Source: Bacillota bacterium
GTDB lineage: Bacteria; Bacillota; Sulfobacillia; JAJZIM01; JAJZBP01
DNA: 8,173 nucleotides
Direction: 5' to 3'
NCBI GenBank assembly: GCA_021798855.1
Contig: JAJZBP010000088.1
Coordinates: 1 to 8,173, forward strand
The notes under the pieces are model-generated. The model saw only the letters and a program-made list of their open reading frames with translations. It had not been told where the DNA came from and did no database searches. Positions within the stretch are counted from its first letter, which is position 1. The number at the start of each line of letters is the position of its first letter. Below, in pieces: positions 1 to 4,839 of this stretch. The translations under genes were made by a program, and so were the position numbers.

Positions 1-74
1 GCCCCCAACGCAAAGCCCGTCCCCCAAATGCCCAGCCCTCCCCCCAGAGTGACTTTCCGGCTTGCCTTCGGCAT
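1..74 (-). CDS. Small Gly-rich membrane-type protein, 5' part only
   Basis: The start of an unrecognised small gene that runs off the left edge; about 24 codons are visible. A clear ribosome binding site (AGGAGGTG, 81-88) precedes two consecutive ATG codons. I chose the second (74-72) because its spacing of 8 nt from GGAGG matches other genes here; the first (77-75) leaves 5 nt. The visible peptide has a short basic N-terminus (MPKASRK) followed by a Gly-rich hydrophobic stretch, GGGLGIWGTGFALG. This resembles the stretch GGSLGVLGTGVILG in the small gene just upstream (186-401), so the two look like diverged tandem copies. It has its own promoter-like sequence at 142-170. Function is unknown; a short single-span membrane protein is the inference. 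Confidence 0.55.
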   Translation of the reverse strand, partial: MPKASRKVTLGGGLGIWGTGFALG

Positions 75-141
75 CATTTTCACCTCCTCTCATCGCCTTC
101 TTTAAATTTATTATATTTTTTATATTATTTCTATTTATTCT

Positions 142-170
142 ATTATAAGCTATTCTTCAGGCAAATGCAA
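142..170 (-). promoter_or_regulatory. Sigma-A-type promoter for the leftmost small gene
   Basis: Read on the minus strand, TTGCAT (170-165) and a perfect TATAAT (147-142) are separated by exactly 17 nt. The -10 match is ideal; the -35 keeps only the TTG. It lies downstream of the terminator at 213-238 and about 70 nt ahead of the start at 74, in an AT-rich stretch (90-160) that contrasts with the GC-rich coding DNA. Confidence 0.55.
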
Positions 171-185
171 CATGCTTCACTGTGG

Positions 186-401
186 TCAGGCCGGAAACCG
201 ACCAATGACCGCAAAAAAACGGAGGCTCACCGCCTCCGCCCGTTCCGTCTGGCCATCCTTCGAACCTAAACGACCCCCCCCCTCCCCCCCCGGTCCCATG
301 ATCAATCTGATCACTCCAAAGATGATGGCCGCTCCAAGGATCACTCCGGTCCCCAGCACTCCCAGCGAACCCCCGATGCCCATTCCGCGATTCCGAGACA
401 A
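186..401 (-). CDS. Small Gly-rich single-span protein, probable frameshift near its 3' end
   Basis: Unrecognised small protein. I place the start at TTG (401-399), 8 nt after the GGAGG of a strong ribosome binding site (GGGAGGTGA, about 407-416); an in-frame GTG at 410 overlaps that site and is less likely. The peptide is a short polar head followed by a Gly-rich hydrophobic span (GGSLGVLGTGVILG and on to about residue 35), suggesting one membrane helix. As written it has 71 codons, but the last 26 or so cross a G8-A-G9 tract (minus strand; plus 274-291) and then read straight through the intrinsic terminator at 213-238. Removing one G from the tract gives a TAG at 268-266 and a 44-residue protein ending before the terminator. 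The tract is therefore probably a sequencing or replication slip, or a phase-variable tract. The hydrophobic motif resembles that of the next gene (1-74). Confidence 0.5.
   Translation of the reverse strand: MSRNRGMGIGGSLGVLGTGVILGAAIIFGVIRLIMGPGGEGGGRLGSKDGQTERAEAVSLRFFAVIGRFPA
213..238 (-). terminator. Intrinsic terminator after the small gene
   Basis: On the minus strand, CGGAGGC - GGTGA - GCCTCCG forms a perfect 7-bp stem with a 5-nt loop, followed at once by seven T residues (219-213). It separates the two small genes transcriptionally, and the frame of the gene at 186-401 runs through it, which argues that the real stop lies earlier. Confidence 0.85.
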
Positions 402-505
402 GACGTTCACCTCCCTCCATAAATACACTTTACGCTTTCTCTTATTTTCTAATCTATATTCATAACCGGCCTTATATGCTCGCTGCACGCACAGTTTTGG
501 GCATG

Positions 506-542
506 AAAAAACCGGAACGCTCTCGTTGGAGTTGCGTCCCGG
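506..542 (-). terminator. Intrinsic terminator at the end of the rplJ-rplL operon
   Basis: Minus strand: CCGGGACGC (542-534) pairs with GCGTTCCGG (520-512) over 9 bp with one G-U pair and a 13-nt loop, followed by six T residues (511-506). It begins 22 nt after the rplL stop codon, so the ribosomal protein transcript can end here before the small genes and the expected rpoB. Confidence 0.85.
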
Positions 543-564
543 CGGAAATACCCCTGACCTTTTT

Positions 565-948
565 CTATTTTACCTCGACGGTGGCCCCGGCTTCGCTCAA
601 CTTGGCCTTGAGCGCCTCGGCATCCTCCTTCTTGATCTTCTCCTTCACCGGCTTGGGAAGGTTATCCACCAGGTTCTTGGCTTCCGTGAGACCCAGCCCG
701 GTGATTTCCCTCACCACCTTGATTACCTGAATCTTCTTATCGCCGGAGCCGGTCAGGATCACGTCGAATTCGGTTTGCTCCACCACCTCAGCGGGGGCGG
801 CCGCCGGAGCCGCCGCCGCGCCGGCGTAGACCGCCGCCGGAGCCGCCGATACTCCAAACTTGTCTTCGCAGGCTTTGACCAATTCCGCCAGTTCCAGGAC
901 ACTCATTCCACCGATCACTTCGAGAACTTCTTCCACTTTGGTCGCCAT
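565..948 (-). CDS. rplL: Ribosomal protein L7/L12
   Basis: Stalk protein of the large ribosomal subunit, present in multiple copies bound to L10, which recruits and stimulates the translational GTPases. The 127-residue length is typical. An N-terminal dimerisation and L10-binding helical region (about 1-33) is followed by an Ala/Pro-rich flexible hinge (about 34-54) and the C-terminal factor-binding domain (about 58-127), which carries the conserved GLGLTEAK at 84-91 and Lys-rich surface helices. The ATG at 948 has a GAGG four nt upstream. It is the last gene of the ribosomal cluster, 90 nt after rplJ and just ahead of a strong terminator; co-transcription with rplJ under the L10 leader is the expected arrangement. 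Confidence 0.98.
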   Translation of the reverse strand: MATKVEEVLEVIGGMSVLELAELVKACEDKFGVSAAPAAVYAGAAAAPAAAPAEVVEQTEFDVILTGSGDKKIQVIKVVREITGLGLTEAKNLVDNLPKPVKEKIKKEDAEALKAKLSEAGATVEVK

Positions 949-1038
949 TTACCTCAACCCTTTCTGATGTAGGCATTACCCGAAATTCCATGCTGCCGGT
1001 GAAAACGGCCGGAAGACAAATCTCTTTTCCCCGAATCT

Positions 1039-1566
1039 TTAAGCCTGAGCCTCCCCTCGCTGCTTGGCCATGGCGTCCAGAACCGTGACCAAACCCCGCA
1101 GGGGCGCGGCGGCCACCGTGACAAAGCCCGCCAGCGGAGCGGCGATGGCCCCAACCGCCCTGGCCAACAGAACCTCCCGCGGAGGCAATTCCGCCAAACG
1201 CTTGATTCCCGCCACATCGATGACTTTACCTTCCAGAATCCCACCCTTGATCGCCAGCAGCTTGTATTCCCGCAGGAATTCGTTTACCAGCTTGGCGGGC
1301 GCCACCGCATCCGCAAACCCCAGGGCAACAGCCGTTGGACCCGACAGCACACCCTCCAACCCTTCGATTCCGGCCGTCCGTGCCGCCCGCTCCAGCAGGG
1401 TGTTCTTGACCACGTGGTATTCCACACCCGCCTCCCGCATCCGGCGGCGCATTTGGGTCAATTGGGCGACCGTCAAACCCCGGTAATCGGTTAAGACAAC
1501 GCACTGGGTCTTTCCCAGCTTCTCCTCCAATTCCCGGATGATCGTTTCCTTCTCCGGCGTGGGCAT
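1039..1566 (-). CDS. rplJ: Ribosomal protein L10
   Basis: Base of the ribosomal stalk: it binds 23S rRNA through its N-terminal domain and anchors L7/L12 dimers through its C-terminal helix. It is usually also the autogenous regulator of its own operon. The protein has 175 residues, with DYRGLTV at 27-33, VKNTLL at 53-58 and LSGPTA at 74-79, and an Ala-rich C-terminal helix. I chose the ATG at 1566 rather than the in-frame ATG at 1590 because an ideal ribosome binding site (AGGAGGTGA, 1572-1580) sits 8 nt before it, and because L10 proteins normally start near this residue. Upstream is a 190-nt leader with mutually exclusive hairpins. Confidence 0.97.
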   Translation of the reverse strand: MPTPEKETIIRELEEKLGKTQCVVLTDYRGLTVAQLTQMRRRMREAGVEYHVVKNTLLERAARTAGIEGLEGVLSGPTAVALGFADAVAPAKLVNEFLREYKLLAIKGGILEGKVIDVAGIKRLAELPPREVLLARAVGAIAAPLAGFVTVAAAPLRGLVTVLDAMAKQRGEAQA

Positions 1567-1620
1567 TCGTTTCACCTCCTTTGCTACCAATGATCACGTG
1601 GTCGTCGCCACCACCGGCCC

Positions 1621-1656
1621 CCAAACAAGAAGCCCCCGCGCCCGCGGCGCAGAGGC
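1621..1656 (-). terminator. Attenuator terminator in the L10 leader
   Basis: Minus strand: GCCTCTGCGC (1656-1647) pairs with GCGCGGGGGC (1641-1632), a 10-bp stem with two U-G pairs and a 5-nt loop, followed by TTCTTGTTT (about 1631-1623). The 5' arm overlaps a competing hairpin, CAGAGG (1669-1664) with CCTCTG (1655-1650). Only one of the two can form, which is the layout of an attenuator. It lies 55 nt before the rplJ start. Confidence 0.65.
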
Positions 1657-1750
1657 AGAAAAACCTCTGGCCTGCGCGGGATATTGAGCCCCGAGGGCGC
1701 CCGCGGTCTTGGGCCTTTGGAAAAAGTGTTTGTCTCTTGGTTCTCTAAAC
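1621..1750 (-). promoter_or_regulatory. L10 leader, autoregulatory RNA upstream of rplJ-rplL
   Basis: The 190-nt gap between rplA and rplJ folds well on the minus strand. An outer GGCC/GGCC pairing (1715-1712 with 1672-1669) encloses an internal loop containing AAGAC. Next comes a CGCGGG/CCCGCG stem (1705-1700 with 1680-1675) and an inner GCCC/GGGC hairpin. The sequence order (AGACCGCGGGCGC, later CAATATCCCGCG) fits the known Firmicutes L10 leader, where the L10-L12 complex binds its own mRNA and switches a downstream terminator. The terminator and its competing hairpin are at 1621-1669. Assignment rests on position and hand-drawn pairing, not on a covariance search. Confidence 0.75.
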
Positions 1751-1755
1751 GCTGT

Positions 1756-2466
1756 CTATTCGGCCACCCTGTGCTCCGCCGCAACCCCCGGATCCAGGCG
1801 CACCGCCGGCCCCATCGTCGCGCTCAGGGCCACTCCCCTGACATACTGTCCCTTCGCCGCCGCCGGTTTGGCCTTTTGCAGGGCTTCCATAAGCGCCCCC
1901 AGGTTGTTCAAAAGCGCCTCGGAGGAAAAGGAAGCTTTCCCCAGCGGGGCATGGATGATTCCGGCCTTCTCCGTTCGGTACTCGACCTTCCCAGCCTTGA
2001 TCTCACGAATCGCCTTCCCCACTTCGAAGGTGACCGTACCCGACTTGGGATTGGGCATCAGCCCCCGTGGCCCCAAGATCTTCCCCAACTTTCCCACCAC
2101 GCTCATCATGTCGGGCGTGGCCACCGCCACGTCGAAATCCATCCAGCCACTCTCAACCCTGGCCACCAAGTCTTCGGCTCCAACGTGTTCGGCTCCCGCT
2201 TCCAAGGACTCTTTGGCCTTCTCCCCCTTGGCGAAAACCGCCACCGTTACCGCCTTCCCCAAACCGCTGGGGAGGGACACGGCCCCCCGAACCATTTGGT
2301 CGGCGTGTTTGGGATCCACTCCGAGGCGAACCGCCACTTCCACCGTTTCGTCGAATTTGGCCGTAGCGGTCTGTTTTACCAATCCAATTCCTTCCATGGG
2401 AGAATACAGCCGGGCCTCCTCGATCTTCGCCGCCGCATCCCGATATTTCTTCCCTTTGCCGGCCAT
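1756..2466 (-). CDS. rplA: Ribosomal protein L1
   Basis: Large-subunit protein that binds 23S rRNA at the mobile L1 stalk, helps E-site tRNA leave, and in many bacteria represses its own mRNA. The product has 236 residues with the hallmark LGPRGLMPNPKSGTV at 131-145 and the usual two-domain layout. The ATG at 2466 is chosen over the in-frame ATG at 2484 because GGGAGGGGTGA lies at proper distance before it and the mature family N-terminus (MAGKGKKY) fits. It follows rplK after a short gap and precedes the L10 leader, so it ends the rplK-rplA part of the operon. Confidence 0.97.
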   Translation of the reverse strand: MAGKGKKYRDAAAKIEEARLYSPMEGIGLVKQTATAKFDETVEVAVRLGVDPKHADQMVRGAVSLPSGLGKAVTVAVFAKGEKAKESLEAGAEHVGAEDLVARVESGWMDFDVAVATPDMMSVVGKLGKILGPRGLMPNPKSGTVTFEVGKAIREIKAGKVEYRTEKAGIIHAPLGKASFSSEALLNNLGALMEALQKAKPAAAKGQYVRGVALSATMGPAVRLDPGVAAEHRVAE

Positions 2467-2489
2467 CCAATTCACCCCTCCCATCCGCC

Positions 2490-2915
2490 CTAATCGGTAA
2501 TTTCGATCCCCATGCTGCGGGCGGTGCCCTCCACCATACGGCAGGCACCTTCCAAATCCACCGCATTCAAGTCCGCCATCTTCAATTCGGCAATCTCCCG
2601 CACCTTACCCTGGGAAACCTTGGCGACCTTGACCTTGTTCGGCTGACTCGAAGCCTTTTCCACTCCCGCCGCCTTCTTCAGAAGCACCGCCGCCGGTGGT
2701 GTCTTGGTCACCATCGTAAACGAACGATCTTCGTAGATGGTGATCTCCACCGGAATAATCGTCCCGGCCTGGCTCGCGGTGCGTTCGTTGTATTCCTTCA
2801 CGAAGGCCATGATATTCACCCCGTGAGGACCCAAGGCCGAACCCACCGGAGGAGCCGGCGTCGCCTTACCGGCCGGAATTTGCAATTTTACTTTCGCGGT
2901 TATCCTTTTGGCCAC
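2490..2915 (-). CDS. rplK: Ribosomal protein L11
   Basis: Binds the GTPase-associated region of 23S rRNA together with L10-L12; it is needed for stringent-response sensing by RelA and is the site of thiostrepton-type antibiotic action. The 141 residues match the family length. The Pro-rich N-terminal helix (PAPPVG, 20-25, then ALGPHGVNI) and the C-terminal rRNA-binding domain (about 73-141) are intact. The start codon is GTG (2915-2913), preceded by GGGGAGGAA. It begins 23 nt after the nusG stop and ends 23 nt before rplA, consistent with one transcript. Confidence 0.98.
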   Translation of the reverse strand: MAKRITAKVKLQIPAGKATPAPPVGSALGPHGVNIMAFVKEYNERTASQAGTIIPVEITIYEDRSFTMVTKTPPAAVLLKKAAGVEKASSQPNKVKVAKVSQGKVREIAELKMADLNAVDLEGACRMVEGTARSMGIEITD

Positions 2916-2938
2916 GTTATTTCCTCCCCAGCCTTTTT

Positions 2939-3544
2939 TTAAATTTCCTCGACCTGCCCGAAGTCAACCTCCAAGGGCGTATCCCGTCCGAACATGGAAA
3001 CCTTCACCTTCACCTTGCCTTTGTCCGCCTTGACTTCCTCCACCGACCCGATAAAGCCGGCAAAGGGTCCAGATCGCACCCGGAGCGGTTGGCCGATCTG
3101 GAAGGCCACTTTCGCCCTCGGCTCCTCGAACCCCATTTGGCGCAGGACTTTGCGCACCTCCTCGGGTTGCAGGGGAACCGGTTTGGTCCCTGAACTGACG
3201 AATCCGGTCACTCCAGGAGTGTTGCGCACCATATACCAAGAATCGTCGGACATCAGCATTTCCACCAAGACATATCCCGGAAAAACCTTCTTTTTGGTGA
3301 TCTTTTTCTTGCCGTCTTTGATTTCCAACTCTTCTTCGACCGGAACCAGCACCCGGAAAATCTTGTCTCCCATGTGCATGGATTCGGCCCGCTTCTCCAA
3401 GTTGGCCTTGACTTTATTCTCATACCCGGAATAGGTATGAATGACATACCAGTACGCCCCCGGCGTCTCCGACGTCTCAGGCTGTTCCAATCTTTCGTCT
3501 TCCACCAACGATTCCAGCATTTCCGGCTCTTCATGCGGCTCCAA
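2939..3544 (-). CDS. nusG: Transcription termination/antitermination factor NusG
   Basis: RNA polymerase elongation factor that contacts the clamp and affects pausing, termination and coupling to ribosomes. The NGN domain spans about 31-135, with WYVIHTYSGYENKVK, FPGYVLVEM (88-96) and NTPGVTGFV (108-116); the KOW domain begins near 151 (GQPLRVRSGPFAG). I prefer a TTG start at 3544: it is preceded by GGAGG with a 7-nt spacer and gives 201 residues. The upstream in-frame ATG at 3589 (216 residues) has no recognisable ribosome binding site. Either way there is an acidic, Glu/Pro-rich N-terminal extension of roughly 30 residues before the NGN domain, longer than in many NusG proteins. It lies between secE and rplK, as in most bacteria. 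Confidence 0.95.
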   Translation of the reverse strand: MEPHEEPEMLESLVEDERLEQPETSETPGAYWYVIHTYSGYENKVKANLEKRAESMHMGDKIFRVLVPVEEELEIKDGKKKITKKKVFPGYVLVEMLMSDDSWYMVRNTPGVTGFVSSGTKPVPLQPEEVRKVLRQMGFEEPRAKVAFQIGQPLRVRSGPFAGFIGSVEEVKADKGKVKVKVSMFGRDTPLEVDFGQVEEI

Positions 3545-3618
3545 AATCGGTCCTCCGTTTCCCCTGCCGGGTCCCGCGCTTGGGATCATCCATTAACCAT
3601 TCGGGTGTAGCTTCTTCC

Positions 3619-3852
3619 CTAACCAATGATAAATCCGATGCCCTTGATGAACAACAGATCCAGAACCCAGATCAACACGGCTAAGATCGCCACCATGACG
3701 ATGACCACCGCGGTATATGTGGCCGTTTTCTGCCGATCCGGCCAAACCACCTTGCCCAATTCCGCCTTGGTTTCCCGAAGGAACTTTTCCGCCCGTTCCC
3801 TGACTCCCGGTGCCGTTTGCTTGTTGCGCCCGGTAACCTGCTCTTTTGCCAT
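3619..3852 (-). CDS. secE: Preprotein translocase subunit SecE
   Basis: Essential small subunit of the SecYEG channel that exports unfolded proteins across the cytoplasmic membrane. The 77-residue product has a charged cytoplasmic amphipathic region with the conserved pattern ELGKVVWPDR (31-40), then one membrane span (about 46-67) and a short hydrophobic tail. The single-span form is usual in Gram-positives. The ATG at 3852 has AAAGGA about 10 nt upstream; the same frame is open back into the tRNA-Trp gene, but this start matches the family. The gap to nusG is 74 nt with the TTG start of nusG, and 29 nt with the ATG. Confidence 0.95.
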   Translation of the reverse strand: MAKEQVTGRNKQTAPGVRERAEKFLRETKAELGKVVWPDRQKTATYTAVVIVMVAILAVLIWVLDLLFIKGIGFIIG

Positions 3853-3916
3853 CCTTGCGCCATCCTTTATCGCTTTCGGCTGCCAACCCGGGACACCCGC
3901 CATGCCCCTGAAACCA

Positions 3917-3949
3917 ACGGAAGGGACGCTGACCGGGCGCCCCTTCCGT
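3917..3949. other. Strong hairpin between tRNA-Trp and secE
   Basis: The 198-nt gap 3853-4050 has no gene. Its one clear structure is a perfect 9-bp inverted repeat, ACGGAAGGG (3917-3925) with CCCTTCCGT (3941-3949), around a 15-nt loop. On the minus strand it is preceded, not followed, by a run of nine T (plus 3954-3962), so it is not an ordinary terminator for the tRNA. On the plus strand A residues follow. It may be an RNA processing or stabilising structure in the tRNA-secE transcript; I see no clear promoter. Confidence 0.5.
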
Positions 3950-4050
3950 GCCCAAAAAAAAATAGCTCCAATACTGCTTGTTAGGAACGACCAGATCCGG
4001 TAGCTCACCCATCCCCACATCCATTTTTCGCCCATGCCACACACAACATA

Positions 4051-4127
4051 TGGCAGGGCCGGAGGGATTCGAACCCCCAACCCGCGGATTTGGAGTCCGC
4101 CGCTCTACCAGTTCGAGCTACGGCCCT
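4051..4127 (-). tRNA. tRNA-Trp (anticodon CCA)
   Basis: A complete 77-nt cloverleaf on the minus strand. Acceptor AGGGCCG pairs with CGGCCCT, followed by discriminator G and an encoded CCA (4053-4051). The anticodon stem GCGGA/TCCGC encloses loop CTCCAAA, with anticodon CCA at 4093-4091, which reads UGG (Trp). The T loop is TTCGAAT. It lies between rpmG and secE; this gene order is common in Clostridia, and the tRNA is probably cut from the shared transcript. Confidence 0.97.
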
Positions 4128-4184
4128 GCGTTGAATGGTGACTCCCGACGGCTCGCCGTTGGACGACCTTACCTTCCGATAACC

Positions 4185-4334
4185 TCAGCGTGTCTCCCGA
4201 TGAACGGCATGGCTACGGCAGCGGGGACAGTACTTGCGCATCTCCATGCGGTTGGCATCATTTTTCTTGTTCTTGCTGGTCGTGTAATTTCTTTCCTTGC
4301 AAGTCGTGCAGGCCAAGGTGACTATCACCCGCAT
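4185..4334 (-). CDS. rpmG: Ribosomal protein L33, zinc-ribbon form
   Basis: Small protein of the large ribosomal subunit near the E site. Translation from the ATG at 4334 gives 49 residues, MRVIVTLACTTCKERNY onward, with two CxxC pairs (C9/C12 and C36/C39) that should bind zinc; this is the Cys-containing (zinc-dependent) type rather than the Cys-free one. The length is normal for L33. GAGGAGG lies 7 nt before the start. It is the first gene after the promoter at 4371-4399, and the tRNA-Trp gene begins 57 nt after its stop. Confidence 0.95.
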   Translation of the reverse strand: MRVIVTLACTTCKERNYTTSKNKKNDANRMEMRKYCPRCRSHAVHRETR

Positions 4335-4370
4335 TCCCAACCCTCCTCATTCCCCGTAAAATCACAATTG

Positions 4371-4399
4371 AGTTTACGCCATTTCCCGCTTCTTGTCAA
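4371..4399 (-). promoter_or_regulatory. Sigma-A promoter for rpmG-tRNA-Trp-secE-nusG and downstream genes
   Basis: Minus strand: perfect -35 TTGACA (4399-4394), 17-nt spacer, -10 TAAACT (4376-4371, four of six consensus bases). It lies 37 nt before the rpmG start. No other strong promoter is apparent until the L10 leader, so it probably drives the whole cluster. The edge of an IS remnant lies only about 25 nt upstream. Confidence 0.75.
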
Positions 4400-4423
4400 A
4401 CAAAAAATAAGCTGTGGTTACGG

Positions 4424-4640
4424 GACTGTGATATTGTCACCTTGTAAGCGGAATGAGAAAATGTCACCCCATGAGGGGAGAAATTTTCTTGAGCCGGAAG
4501 GAAGCACGTCGGGTTTACGTCATGGAAAGGGTGGTGAAAGGGGAAGTCTTGGTGCGGGAAGCAGCGCAGATGTTGGGCCTCAGCGAGCGACAAGTTAAGG
4601 ACAGTTTTAAGGACAAGAAGGCTTTTTCCGTGGAACATTC
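4424..4640 (+). mobile_element. Insertion sequence remnant, left end plus 5' part of the transposase gene
   Basis: Between the rpmG promoter and the tRNA-Thr terminator is a stretch that resembles the left end of an IS of the kind common in thermophilic Clostridia (ISNCY-like). Two related motifs, GTGATATTGTCACC (about 4427) and ATGAGAAAATGTCACC (about 4453), precede a truncated transposase frame. The distal part and right end are missing. Past the truncation, short direct repeats (TTAAGGACA twice near 4594 and 4608; GTGGAAC twice near 4629 and 4640) mark possible deletion scars. The exact borders are estimates. Confidence 0.5.
4489..4600 (+). pseudogene. Truncated transposase, N-terminal helix-turn-helix only
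   Basis: A plus-strand frame starting at TTG 4489 (GGGGAG 8 nt upstream; ATG 4471 and 4453 are alternatives) reads MSRKEARRVYVMERVVKG, followed by VREAAQMLGLSERQVK. This is the typical first helix-turn-helix of IS transposases that carry a DDE integrase core further on, where the HTH binds the terminal repeats. After QVK (about 4600) the resemblance stops. The frame continues only by chance through a tRNA terminator and half a tRNA gene to 4773, so no catalytic domain is present and the gene is dead. The family name is a judgement from the motif. Confidence 0.55.
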
Positions 4641-4644
4641 GTGG

Positions 4645-4675
4645 AACAAAATCAAAAGCGGCCTTACGGCCGCTT
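4645..4675 (-). terminator. Intrinsic terminator of the former tRNA-Thr gene
   Basis: Perfect 8-bp inverted repeat AAGCGGCC/GGCCGCTT (4656-4663, 4668-4675) with a 4-nt loop. On the minus strand it is followed by TTGATTTTGTT, and it lies 10 nt after the CCA end of the tRNA-Thr half gene, so it was probably that tRNA's terminator. On the plus strand GGTTTTCTT follows, so it may work both ways and insulate the element from the ribosomal cluster. Confidence 0.75.
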
Positions 4676-4685
4676 GGTTTTCTTA

Positions 4686-4735
4686 TGGAGCTGATGTCCG
4701 GGATCGAACCGGAGACCTCCTGCTTACCATGCAGG
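4686..4735 (-). other. Attachment site: 3' half of tRNA-Thr(GGT) left by integration
   Basis: On the minus strand this is a tRNA from the anticodon arm to CCA: anticodon stem CCTGC/GCAGG around loop ATGGTAA (anticodon GGT, 4728-4726), T arm TCCGG-TTCGATC-CCGGA, acceptor strand CATCAGC, discriminator T, then CCA (4688-4686). The D arm and the 5' acceptor strand that should lie at 4736-4775 are absent; that DNA is AT-rich and unlike a tRNA. A tyrosine recombinase gene ends 105 nt away. Together these mark a displaced half-site from insertion into tRNA-Thr. The intact, rebuilt tRNA gene is expected at the far end of the element, outside the window. Confidence 0.85.
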
Positions 4736-4749
4736 TTTTTGAGTGTTTC

Positions 4750-4767
4750 TTAGTTATGCTTATTTGC
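4750..4767 (+). repeat. Repeat A, copy 1 (between attachment site and integrase)
   Basis: TTAGTTATGCTTATTTGC recurs in the same orientation at 6116-6133 with 16 of 18 bases identical. A partial relative, ATGGCTATGTG, follows at 4774-4784. The copies flank the integrase gene and may be binding sites for the recombinase or its excision factor. Confidence 0.6.
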
Positions 4768-4812
4768 GGTTAAATGGCTATGTGACGCGGTTTCTTGGCG
4801 TTTGGTAATTAG

Positions 4813-4829
4813 TTACTTTCGGTTATTTT
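4813..4829 (+). repeat. Repeat B, copy 1
   Basis: TTACTTTCGGTTATTTT recurs at 6146-6162 with 14 of 17 bases identical. In both places repeat B follows repeat A on the same strand, but the spacing differs (63 versus 30 nt, start to start). Confidence 0.5.
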
Positions 4830-4839
4830 AGGTACATTT

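Noticed and set aside
274..291. G-run as a G-quadruplex regulatory element
   Set aside because: It is one nearly continuous run interrupted by a single base; the frameshift explanation accounts for it better and no other evidence supports a quadruplex.
526..972. Plus-strand frame opposite rplL
   Set aside because: Antisense to L7/L12, no ribosome binding site and no recognisable domain.
1684..2500. Two long plus-strand open frames opposite rplA
   Set aside because: They are antisense to a clear L1 gene, rich in Arg/Pro/His with no family resemblance; high GC creates such open frames.
3978..4598. Plus-strand frame across tRNA-Trp and rpmG
   Set aside because: It runs through an antisense tRNA and antisense L33, and includes translated tRNA sequence; not a gene.
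4601..4773. Extension of the truncated transposase frame to 4773
   Set aside because: The extension passes through a terminator and half a tRNA; it is accidental read-through.
4686..4790. A complete second tRNA gene
   Set aside because: Only the anticodon arm to the CCA end is present; no D arm or 5' acceptor strand can be found upstream.
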